DNA of 64,000 nt, from positions 72,867 through 136,866 of the forward strand of contig CAZYDG010000026.1 in the NCBI GenBank assembly GCA_964645835.1, read 5' to 3'. A model generated the notes under the pieces. That model had not been told where the DNA came from and did not search any database. It saw only the letters and a list, made by a program, of their open reading frames with translations. The DNA is from CAZBME01 sp964645835 (GTDB taxonomy: Bacteria > Desulfobacterota > Syntrophia > Syntrophales > UBA8958). The stretch's first letter is position 1. Each line of letters opens with the position of its first letter. Of this stretch, positions 32,536 through 40,925 are shown in pieces. A program made the translations under genes and the position numbers.

Positions 32536-34323
32536 TCAGGGTTTGAGAACGAATCGGCGGTTTGCCATGACTATGTCCGGGACATTCCATTTTTTCTGCT
32601 CCATCAACTGAACAAAAGCGCGGCGGTAGAGTAATTTGACGGTCACGATGGTCTTGCCTGATTTGGGTGCTGAAAACGACCAGGCCGAAAGGTCGGCGGC
32701 GAAGGCGGCAAGGCGGTTGTCGCTGACAATTTCCGTGTGGTTCCAGTAAGCGCCGGTAGGGAAGACTTCCGTCCATTTTTCTTTCAAAAGCTTGGCATAT
32801 GTCTTTCCGGGGAGCCCGGCATAATGTCCCCTGGTCCGATCCCCCCGGCCGCACCATTCCGGCAGGACAGGACCGTCTAATCGCTCAAGGACTTTTCCTC
32901 CGGGACCTTTTGCTTCCACCATCAGGATCAGATGACGGAGCGGCGAGTCGGACGGGATATGATGCCCCGTCTTATCGTTGACCAGGTTAACGGAGACCAC
33001 GATCTTTCCATCTCTCTTCTTCACCGATGCGGTCATGGACAGGGAGTTTTTCAGAAGCTCCGCATCGACGGTCATGTTATGGTTATGGATGGCGGCGGGA
33101 TTGCGTTCGATACCGTTTTTGCCGGGGGCGACATTCGTGACGGCCTTTCCCTTGTAGATCGTTGGGGAGGGCATGTGGCATTCCTGGCACGTTTTTGCCT
33201 TTCCCGATTTCGGATCGGCATAAGGGCTTTTGAGCCATTCACCATAAGAGTTGTAGATGAGGGTGTTCCAGAAGCCCCCACGGTGGCAGGGGGCGCAGTA
33301 AGCACTCTCCCTTATCAGGGGGAGATTTGTGTCTCCGGCGGCGGCATTGACATCATCGAAGGTGCCGAAGAAAAGCTGGGGCCTTTTAGGGTCGTCCGTA
33401 TATGGCCGTTTTACCGTCATGGCATGGACGCCGTGAACATTCGCAAAGGGCATCATCGACACGGGATCAAGCCGAACATTATTCACCTTGTGACAGAAAT
33501 CGCAATGGACGCCATAGCGGTCGGCCCCTTTTACCGATTTCGGGTCCACGCTTCTTCCGATTGATGCGCCGGGAATGTGGCATGAGCTGCAATCTCCGAC
33601 GGCACCGGGAAAATCGAGCTGGAAGCCGGGGCCGTAGTACTGTTTTGTGTTGTCGGGACGGAGCGGTACCGTTGTGCTGCCCCAGGGGCTGAAGGCAGCT
33701 CCCTTTTCATAACGCGTAAGGGGGCTCTTGTTTCCTTCCCTGTCCGTTCCATAATACATAGTGAGGAAACGGGGATTGCGGGCAGCCTGCATGTGAGCAT
33801 CCTTGAGGCTCATCTCGGTGACTGCCGGGTGACATTCCACGCAACTGCCTTTGGTGCCTTCAGGAGGTATCCATTGATAGGCCGGATTATCATCAAGCTG
33901 ATAGGGAACCAGTGTCAGCCGGATATCTTCTTGCGAGGCCTTAACATCTTTTTTTAGTGCGCTGTAGTATCCTTCTTTCCAGGCGCTTATGATAAACGGT
34001 TTTCTAATGGGGACGTCGTGCAGGGTAAAGCGGCCGTCCCCATCCGTTACTGCTGTAATCTCCGTACCCTGCACCCTGACCCTCGCCTTAGCCACCGGGC
34101 CATGATCGTCAAGAACCACCCCCGAGATCATTCTACTAGATTCAATCCCGCACGTGCCAATCAAAGGCATGGGAAAAAGCGCCATGACCACAACAGCAAT
34201 AGCGCAGCCGCAGAAAACCATGATCTCAATCCGGAAATTTCGCCGGAAAATAGCGCGGACAGGCCCATATTCCGATGATAATCGCACCTTCATTTGAAAC
34301 AGCCGTTTGCCTATTCCTTCCAC
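32536..34323 (-). CDS. Pentahaem c-type cytochrome with carboxypeptidase-regulatory-like domain
   Basis: The 595-residue protein has an N-terminal membrane anchor (IMVFCGCAIAVVVMALFPM), then a ~75-residue beta-sandwich of the carboxypeptidase regulatory type (ISGVVLDDHGPVAKARVRV, VTDGDGRFTLHDVP). Five CxxCH haem sites follow: CVECH, CSSCH, CDFCH, CAPCH and CQECH. The last ~190 residues form another beta-rich domain. It probably lies on the periplasmic face and moves electrons to or from outer-surface partners. A GTG start is used; it overlaps the end of the upstream G8 gene by 13 bases, implying translational coupling. An ATG at 34293 is an alternative. Confidence 0.87.
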   Translation of the reverse strand: MEGIGKRLFQMKVRLSSEYGPVRAIFRRNFRIEIMVFCGCAIAVVVMALFPMPLIGTCGIESSRMISGVVLDDHGPVAKARVRVQGTEITAVTDGDGRFTLHDVPIRKPFIISAWKEGYYSALKKDVKASQEDIRLTLVPYQLDDNPAYQWIPPEGTKGSCVECHPAVTEMSLKDAHMQAARNPRFLTMYYGTDREGNKSPLTRYEKGAAFSPWGSTTVPLRPDNTKQYYGPGFQLDFPGAVGDCSSCHIPGASIGRSVDPKSVKGADRYGVHCDFCHKVNNVRLDPVSMMPFANVHGVHAMTVKRPYTDDPKRPQLFFGTFDDVNAAAGDTNLPLIRESAYCAPCHRGGFWNTLIYNSYGEWLKSPYADPKSGKAKTCQECHMPSPTIYKGKAVTNVAPGKNGIERNPAAIHNHNMTVDAELLKNSLSMTASVKKRDGKIVVSVNLVNDKTGHHIPSDSPLRHLILMVEAKGPGGKVLERLDGPVLPEWCGRGDRTRGHYAGLPGKTYAKLLKEKWTEVFPTGAYWNHTEIVSDNRLAAFAADLSAWSFSAPKSGKTIVTVKLLYRRAFVQLMEQKKWNVPDIVMANRRFVLKP

Positions 34324-37300
34324 AAGTCAGGGGTCACCGGTTCCGGTTTATTCGTATCGGAATAGATGCATGAATTAAGATCGCCGTTAAACTTTTGATC
34401 GGCGTATTTCCAGCCTACATTCCAGTCTTTAACCGGATAGGGCTCTGTATCGGGCCGATTTGCGCCACCCGTATCATCGTCGGCAACGAACTTGTCGGGA
34501 AATTTGACCTGGAATCCCAGACAGCCGCCGCTGGGGCAGTCAAGGGCCTTGTTCGACCAGCCGCATACTGAGCTGTCGCATTTTGCCAGATCATTTGCCG
34601 CACAGCATTGTTGCGCCGTGTCGTCCCACCTGCAGAAAGACTTGGGTTTACAGATTTCTTTTTTCGCCTTGTTACCGAAGTCATCAGCCAGGGCCCTGGT
34701 GTTATCGTCTTTAGCCCGGCTGAATCCCATATCCATGGTGACTTCCAGAATGCCTGAATCGCTCTTGTATTCCCGGATCCAGTTTGTCGGCCAGAATGGT
34801 TTGTTTTCATTCTTGACGGGGGTGAAATTCAATTTACTTCCTTGCAGGACAACAACCTCATCCTTACCATCCGTCACTTTCGTACCCACTCTCACCATAC
34901 TCACATTGTCCGCAGTGGTAAATTTCGAGTCCTTGCCGACGTATATCTGAAAGGTGATACGTGTGGAAGGCTTGGCGTACAGCAGGAAAAAGTTGTAGCT
35001 ATTATTCTTTTCAAAGACATTTAGGTTGTGAAAAATTTTAGTAGTATCACCATAGAGAGGTGTTTTCTTGATCTGTGTTTTGCTGCTTACGGCCGTGTCG
35101 ATATAGTATTTCCCGAGATTTGCGACCATGGTGCTGCGTTGCCAGATGCCCGCCCCCATCATGCGCATGCTCTGGCCGACGTCCTTCTTTTTTCCGCCAT
35201 TCTCTTCCTCGGCGGTATAATACTGTCTGTAGATAGGCACGCCGTAACAGTTGCGCTGCTGGCAGTCGTTGCACCAGGCATTTTCCTTGCAATAGTCATC
35301 CCCGGCACCGGGTTTGAACTGGTTAGGGTAAACCACCGCCGTCACATAATCGAAAGGCGCCTGAAAGCAGGTCTGATCGGAACTGCACTCCAGAGTTATA
35401 TTCGGCGCCAGATAGAATTTTTCTTTGTTGACCGAGATTGTGCCTTCGAAATCCGAATAGGGAAGAGTCTTCGCGCCGGCGAGCCCGCTAATGGAGCCAT
35501 CATCGTCATTGAGCTCCGTCTGGCGGTCCACATCGGTAAAATCCTTGGCAAAGAGTTCAGATTTTATCCCCGGATAATAGCAATAGTCGCGGGAGACCCA
35601 CGGCTCATAGACATCCGCAGTACCCGGTTTGAAAAGCGGCACAATGACATAGTGGCGGAGGTCCACCTTGTCGAAATAGAGATTTCGCGAGTGGAAGGCG
35701 GGAGGATAGTAAAACCCGTTGGGCTGCTTCCAGCCGATGGCCGCATTCGGCAGGATGCATTGGCCTTTGTATGGCCCCTCCTTGGCCTTGGGAATGCTCT
35801 CTGCGCGGTACCCGGACCCATACATGTACTGGCTTTTACAGTTGCCGTTGCCGCAGTTATTGACCGGCAGCTTTTTGATCTGCAGATATGCGTTGTTCTC
35901 CTGGTATGTGGGGCCGTCGTATATATTATAGAGCCGCTGAGATACGCCGAACTTGTCGATAGGCATGGAAATCCCCTCCGCCTTGGACAGACAGTATCCC
36001 CTGTCAGGTGAAGTTAGGCATGTCAGGCCGTTCGGATACGTATTGAAGGGGCCTGCCGGTGATGCATAAGCGTTGCCGGGGTTTTGCTGGGCAGGATCCC
36101 AGGACTGTGTGTTCCCGATGAAGACACTGTTGCGGGTCAGGGCCCAATAGCCGTTGATGACCTGATCGTAACTGCCGCCCGAAACCATCGTCAAACCGCC
36201 GTTGAGCACGTCCGTCAGGGCGCTGTCGGTCACCAGAAACCAGTTGTTCCGAAGCCAGATCGCTGCAAAATTCTGCTGTGCCCAGTGGAAGGATGACGTG
36301 TACGAATCGATGACGGTTACAGGGCAATTATCGGTATTACCCTGAAGGCAGACCGATTTATCACATTCCTTGCCGTCGCACAGGGCCGGTGTGTAATTGG
36401 CGAAATTGCTGGTGTCCGGATACAATGTAGGTTTTTGGTCATAATAATCCTGGGCGAATTTGTTTGGAATCGGCTGCAGTTTGTAAATCTTATTTCCGTC
36501 TTTAAAATCCAGGATGACGCCGTTGCATGTGGCTGTGTCGCCGACGGTTATCAGCGAGTACTGGGCCGTCGAGCAGAAATTTCCTTTGAAGGACTTGAGC
36601 GGCGCCCTTCCGTAAGGCTGATCATTCTTTACTCCCGGATACTGAATACCGGCGTAACCCGACCATTTCATGTCACTTGAAAGGCCGCTGATCCGGGAGG
36701 GCACGATCCAGTAGCATGCCCCGCATGTCCCGGCGCCCACGGCCATATTGTATTCGAAGATGTTATAGGCGTTCATGATCTGAAACACGGAAGGGTGCAT
36801 GTAATCGCTTTCGTATTGCTGCAATTGAGCGCCGGGAGGAGGGTTTTCGTTCGACGTCATGGCCATGACGCCCGGGACCTTGCGCGGGTTTTGCCCGCTG
36901 TCCACAGCGGCCCGGGAATGGATGCCGATATTGGCCCGGAGGACATTGTTGGCTTCGGTGCCGTCGGAAAGGTAGTAGCCGTGGCCGATGGAATTATACC
37001 CGACATTTCTTTCCAGGGTTACGTTCTGGGTTCCCCGCAGCTCGATCCAGTGCGCCATTGACTCATTGATGGAGCAGTCTCTGACGAATGTTTTGTCGGG
37101 GACCTCCCGCGTCAAATGGAAATTTATGGGTGCATGGGCCATGCGCCCTCCCTGTCCCAGTTGGCGGAACTCGACCCCCTGGACTTGATACTGCTTAAAT
37201 CCCTGGCGCAAGATGGTATGGCCGCCGAAATAGGTTCCCTCCTCCTCGGGCATACCCTTGCACTGCAGCGCATCGTAAGCGCCGCACTTTTCCGAAACGA

Positions 37301-38303
37301 TCCTGATATTCCGGGTAAGAAGCGCCACGGCGGCCCTGGTTTCCACTTCCTTGAATTTGAATCCACTATCCTTCAGGCGGTCCGGAATATTGTGAGCGCT
37401 TAGGGAGTACTTCTGTCCGACATGGGGAAAAGAGACTCCTTTTGTCTCCAGCATGAAGATGTCAGAATGGGTATCGTCGGACTGGATAATGTCGATGGTC
37501 CTCTGTTCCGAATGGCTGGGGAGATAGTCTGTCGTGGTGACGACAACCTTGTCGTCCTTCTGCCAATCCACAACCTTGTCAAGACGGAGTTTAATCTCAC
37601 CCTGGTTTATGGTGGCATTGAGCCTTACCCAACTCTTCCCGCCGGGATTTTGTGGATCGACGTCGTTGCTGACAGCCCCCTTTTTCCCGAACATCTGCAG
37701 GATGCCACCGTAGGACACGGCCAGCACCTTGCGACCGAAGTAGGCTTTGTCATTCAGATCGTTGTCGGCCGGCAGTTTCTTGTATTTATAGAAATAATCG
37801 GTTTTGCCGTTAACCAGGGGATTTTCTTTTTTGTCGCCGTTTTCCCAGAGATCGGCGGATACCCCGCAGGTGATCGGATCGGTCTTGCAGGTGATGCCGC
37901 CGTCGTTGTCGTTTTCATCTCCATAGAGGTGGATGGTCACTGTATTTTTGATATCCGTTGTGCCGACCGGCTCTCCGGGGGAGCCGGCGATCAGGCTGCC
38001 GCCGTTTTCAACCAGAATCGACTTGGCCCAGAAATCGACAGTGGCGTCCGGGAAAATCAGTTTGCCACCGTTGTAGATGTTGACGAATTTGTAATGGTAT
38101 GTTCCCGGCCCCAGGCATACTTTACTTGTGATTTCCCGATTACCGTCGAAATATTGCTTTTCCTGATCGGGTGTCACAATCTGATTCGACGGGCAATCGT
38201 CTTTATAAGCGCTGTAGAGGGCAGGGGGCGATAAGAAGAGGGAAAGGAAGACGATCACGAAGAGATGGAGCAAGATGGCGCGATGCATTGGAATGATGTT
38301 CAT
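34311..38303 (-). CDS. Large secreted G8-domain/parallel beta-helix protein (CEMIP/PKHD1L1-like)
   Basis: A 1330-residue exported protein with signal peptide (LLHLFVIVFLSLFLSPPALYS). Residues ~60-230 match the G8 pattern: GGKLIFPDATVDFWAKSILV, NGGSLIAGSPGEP and VLAVSYGGILQMFGK. Next comes VRLNATINQGEIKLRLDKVV-DWQKDDKVVV, and from ~340 a right-handed beta-helix with LLTRNIRIVSE, GVEFRQLGQGGRM, INFHL, NVTLERNVGYNSIGHGYYLS and NVLRANIG. This order is that of animal CEMIP and fibrocystin-like proteins. The C-terminal ~500 residues are rich in Cys, Tyr and Pro and unassigned. It probably binds or cuts an extracellular polysaccharide. AGGAGG before ATG at 38303 supports the start. It is coupled to the cytochrome gene downstream. 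Confidence 0.82.
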   Translation of the reverse strand: MNIIPMHRAILLHLFVIVFLSLFLSPPALYSAYKDDCPSNQIVTPDQEKQYFDGNREITSKVCLGPGTYHYKFVNIYNGGKLIFPDATVDFWAKSILVENGGSLIAGSPGEPVGTTDIKNTVTIHLYGDENDNDGGITCKTDPITCGVSADLWENGDKKENPLVNGKTDYFYKYKKLPADNDLNDKAYFGRKVLAVSYGGILQMFGKKGAVSNDVDPQNPGGKSWVRLNATINQGEIKLRLDKVVDWQKDDKVVVTTTDYLPSHSEQRTIDIIQSDDTHSDIFMLETKGVSFPHVGQKYSLSAHNIPDRLKDSGFKFKEVETRAAVALLTRNIRIVSEKCGAYDALQCKGMPEEEGTYFGGHTILRQGFKQYQVQGVEFRQLGQGGRMAHAPINFHLTREVPDKTFVRDCSINESMAHWIELRGTQNVTLERNVGYNSIGHGYYLSDGTEANNVLRANIGIHSRAAVDSGQNPRKVPGVMAMTSNENPPPGAQLQQYESDYMHPSVFQIMNAYNIFEYNMAVGAGTCGACYWIVPSRISGLSSDMKWSGYAGIQYPGVKNDQPYGRAPLKSFKGNFCSTAQYSLITVGDTATCNGVILDFKDGNKIYKLQPIPNKFAQDYYDQKPTLYPDTSNFANYTPALCDGKECDKSVCLQGNTDNCPVTVIDSYTSSFHWAQQNFAAIWLRNNWFLVTDSALTDVLNGGLTMVSGGSYDQVINGYWALTRNSVFIGNTQSWDPAQQNPGNAYASPAGPFNTYPNGLTCLTSPDRGYCLSKAEGISMPIDKFGVSQRLYNIYDGPTYQENNAYLQIKKLPVNNCGNGNCKSQYMYGSGYRAESIPKAKEGPYKGQCILPNAAIGWKQPNGFYYPPAFHSRNLYFDKVDLRHYVIVPLFKPGTADVYEPWVSRDYCYYPGIKSELFAKDFTDVDRQTELNDDDGSISGLAGAKTLPYSDFEGTISVNKEKFYLAPNITLECSSDQTCFQAPFDYVTAVVYPNQFKPGAGDDYCKENAWCNDCQQRNCYGVPIYRQYYTAEEENGGKKKDVGQSMRMMGAGIWQRSTMVANLGKYYIDTAVSSKTQIKKTPLYGDTTKIFHNLNVFEKNNSYNFFLLYAKPSTRITFQIYVGKDSKFTTADNVSMVRVGTKVTDGKDEVVVLQGSKLNFTPVKNENKPFWPTNWIREYKSDSGILEVTMDMGFSRAKDDNTRALADDFGNKAKKEICKPKSFCRWDDTAQQCCAANDLAKCDSSVCGWSNKALDCPSGGCLGFQVKFPDKFVADDDTGGANRPDTEPYPVKDWNVGWKYADQKFNGDLNSCIYSDTNKPEPVTPDLWKE

Positions 38304-38368
38304 TAAGATACCTCCTATGTGTTTTCCCCTTAGTGATTTATTATATCGGCATTAAACATGACAAAGTT

Positions 38369-38433
38369 CGTCATGCCGGACTTGATCCGGCATCCAGTCA
38401 ATTGCAATGGATTCCTACCTTTGCGGTAATGAC
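38369..38433 (+). repeat. Family E short palindromic repeat
   Basis: GTCATGCCGGACTTGATCCG contains the small hairpin GCCGGA-CTTGA-TCCGGC, and the element ends GCGGTAATGAC, roughly mirroring the start GTCATGCC. It lies in the leader of the G8-domain gene. Only one copy is seen here. Confidence 0.55.
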
Positions 38434-38489
38434 AGTTATTGCGATATGTCGTTGAAGAAGTAATAAATAATTCCTTTTTGTGCGACCGC

Positions 38490-39737
38490 TTACTTGATTG
38501 CCTCCGTCATGCCGCCCAATGCTTCCGTTGCACGCACCGTATTGTCCTTGAATTCGAAGGATTTTATTTCTCCCGATAAGGGGTCGAATTCAATCCGGTG
38601 TGAATTGTCCTGGAAAGCCCCGTTGGTAATCTCGACGACGGCTATTGTGCCGCACTGCATCAATTCCACGTAGTTAATCGAAACAAGGGTGTCTCTGGTG
38701 ATCTCCAGCTTGCACTGAGCCGGTATCCTGTAATACAGGCCCTCGACCGCTTTGGTTTTTCCCTTTCCCTGGCTATTGCAGTTGCTGATGGTATAGGATA
38801 GCTTGTTTTCCTCGATCCACGCCTGAAACTGTTTGCGAAAGATGTCATTGCCGCCCTTATCCCCGAACCATTTTGTAAAAGGGGCGCTTTCGAGCATGAT
38901 ATCACCAAAAATCTCACATTTTCCCGATTCGACGATCAACGGCCGCCGGTATTGCAGGGTGAGGTGCTTGTCCAGGTCGGTTAGGCGTTCTTTTGTTCGC
39001 TTGATAACGTTTTCCATGTCCTGAATCCTGTCCGTCGTGCCGCTTGGCTTCTCGATCAGTTGGTCCTCTGCCGCATATAATTTCTGTTTCACGGTTTTCA
39101 GGTGTTGCAGCAGAAAAACATATTCGTCCATGATATCCTGTGTTGCCTGATTGCAAAGATTCTGTGCCGGCGCTTCTCCGCCTCGCGGGGATCTGCTTAA
39201 TTGAAAGTTGCGGACCACCTGATCCTGACTGAGGGAGCGGTTGTACGAAAGCAACTTCAGCGCCCCGCCCAGGGATGACAGGTTCACCGGCGAGGCTGCC
39301 GCTGCCGCATCGCCCAGGAAGGATGCACCGCCTTTGATGATATCCGCCGTTCGGTCCTTGGCATCGTAGCTGATGCTCGCAAGCATCCCGTTGACGATGG
39401 AAATCTTAGCCAGGGGAATGGTCTTAGAGAAGCTGCCGAACCTGGAAGAGTCGATCAGATAGGTTCCCGCGCCCCTGTCGGGGACCGCCCGCTGTTCGAT
39501 AGCGGCGTCCGTCATTTCGATGGTGCCCCGGCAGTCCGTAAGGCGAAAGGTCATCACGTAGGAAATCTCCGTCGCGGGAAGGTGATAGGCTATTCCCACA
39601 GCGGGAGTACTGCTGGCAGCGGGCCGGGAAATAATCTTTGCCGTACACCCCGTGATGAGGGGAAGAAAAATCATAATGAAAATACCGCAAATAGAGTATT
39701 TTAACAATCTGGCATAAGTCATGGTAATTTTACCCAT
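38490..39737 (-). CDS. Predicted lipoprotein of unknown function
   Basis: Not recognised. The 415-residue product has a lipoprotein signal (IFMIFLPLITGC; lipobox LITGC). The mature protein has a beta-rich first third (ISYVMTFRLTDCRGTIEMTD), a long helical, probably coiled-coil region in the middle (residues ~215-275) and a beta-rich end. The start at 39737 follows AAGGAG at the right distance; a start at 39782 would push the signal peptide too far in. It lies upstream of the G8 and cytochrome genes on the same strand, separated by ~185 bases with a family E repeat, and may form a surface module with them. Confidence 0.75.
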   Translation of the reverse strand: MGKITMTYARLLKYSICGIFIMIFLPLITGCTAKIISRPAASSTPAVGIAYHLPATEISYVMTFRLTDCRGTIEMTDAAIEQRAVPDRGAGTYLIDSSRFGSFSKTIPLAKISIVNGMLASISYDAKDRTADIIKGGASFLGDAAAAASPVNLSSLGGALKLLSYNRSLSQDQVVRNFQLSRSPRGGEAPAQNLCNQATQDIMDEYVFLLQHLKTVKQKLYAAEDQLIEKPSGTTDRIQDMENVIKRTKERLTDLDKHLTLQYRRPLIVESGKCEIFGDIMLESAPFTKWFGDKGGNDIFRKQFQAWIEENKLSYTISNCNSQGKGKTKAVEGLYYRIPAQCKLEITRDTLVSINYVELMQCGTIAVVEITNGAFQDNSHRIEFDPLSGEIKSFEFKDNTVRATEALGGMTEAIK

Positions 39738-39897
39738 TGTAGGCTCCTTGTTACTTCGCTCCTTCGAAATGGCAGTAATCAATATTGCGGGTTGACACTA
39801 GCACAATTGGCCCGGAATTTCATTTTTTTTAGGGACGTGGTGAATTGTGTCGTCCTGAATCCATGACCAAATTTTCTGCCTTAAAAAGAGGAGATCA

Positions 39898-40703
39898 GCG
39901 GGGCATTGGCCTTCCGGCTCAAGGATTTTTCCCGTTTTTGTATGTTGCAGATGACATCAATTGATGCGAGTTGGGAAAAATCCAATTCACCTTAAGACCA
40001 ATACCCCGCGATCCTTGTTCAGCTGTTTGGAGATCAGCGGGGCATTGGCCTTCCGGCTCAAGGATTTTTCCCGTTTTTGTATGTTGCAGATGACATCATT
40101 GATGCGAGTTGGAAAAAATCCAATTCACCTTCAGACCAATACCCCGCGATCCTTGTTCAGCTGAGATGAGATCAGCGGGGCATTGGCCTTCCGGTTCAGA
40201 GATTTTTCCCGTTTTTTGTATGTTGCAGATGACATCAATTGATGCGAGTTGGAAAAAATCCAATTCACCTTCAGACCAATACCCCGCGATCCTTGTTCAG
40301 CTGAGAGGAGATCGGTGGGGCATTGGCCTTCCGGTTCAAGGATTTTTCCCGTTTTTGTATGTTGCAGATGACATCAATTGATGCGAGTTGGGAAAAATCC
40401 AATTCACCTTCAGACCAATATCCCGCGATCCTTGTTCAGCTGAGAGGAGGTCAGCGGGGCATTGGCCTTCCGGCTCAAGGATTTTCCCGTTTTTGCATGT
40501 CGCAGCATGACATCCTTGATGCGAGTTGGAAAAAATCCAATTCACCTTCAGACCAATACCCCGCGATCCTTGTTCAGCTGAGAGGAGATCGGTGGGGCAT
40601 TGGCCTTCCGGTTCAAGGATTTTTCCCGTTTTTGCATGTCGCAGCATGACATCCTTGATGCGAGTTGGAAAAAATCCAATTCATCTTCAGACCAATACCC
40701 CGC
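39898..40703 (+). repeat. Tandem array of six family B hairpin elements
   Basis: Units lie at 39898-40009, 40037-40147, 40175-40287, 40315-40426, 40454-40564 and 40592-40703 (copies 2-7), each 111-113 bases with a period of 138-140. Each begins GCGGGGCATTGGCCTTCCGG (GTGGGG in units 4 and 6) and ends GACCAATACCCCGC (ATCCCGC in unit 4), and each carries GGATTTT(T)CCCG and GGAAAAATCC arms around a ~40-base loop. Spacers of 27 bases contain ATCCTTGTTCAGCTG. The start of the array keeps the left flank and its end keeps the right flank (GGACTTTGC) seen at copy 1, so it grew by internal duplication. Open frames inside are not genes. Confidence 0.92.
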
Positions 40704-40734
40704 TTCTCGTGGACTTTGCCATCGCCGCTTTCTT

Positions 40735-40760
40735 TCATTGCGAGCAAAGCACGGCAATCT
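40735..40760 (+). repeat. Family A repeat fragment
   Basis: TCATTGCGAGCAAAGCACGG followed by CAATCT is the left half of the family A element with no right half. It lies just after the tandem array. Confidence 0.5.
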
Positions 40761-40925
40761 CTGTGATGTTAATACGGTGAGACCGTTGGAATGGATTGAA
40801 AATATTTTGCGAATTATATATGTTGTTTGCAGTGGGTCGATGGTTAACCCGGCAATGGTGATAAGCCCGTTTATTCCTCATGAAAGCCGGTCTGCATAAC
40901 AGGAGTCCGGATATGGAGAAAACCT

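Noticed and set aside
35028..36011. 327-codon plus-strand open frame inside the G8-domain gene
   Set aside because: It is antisense to a gene with a clear signal peptide, ribosome site and domain matches, and its own translation shows no family motif.
37422..38234. 270-codon plus-strand frame antisense to the N-terminal part of the G8 protein
   Set aside because: It is a shadow of codon bias in the real minus-strand gene.
39898..40703. CRISPR-like appearance of the regularly spaced repeats
   Set aside because: The repeats are ~112 bases with conserved 27-base spacers, the reverse of a CRISPR pattern, and no cas gene is nearby.
39961..40780. Several plus- and minus-strand open frames of 67-108 codons in the repeat array
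   Set aside because: They are translations of the tandem hairpin units in different frames; the same peptide words recur with the repeat period and no start has a ribosome site.
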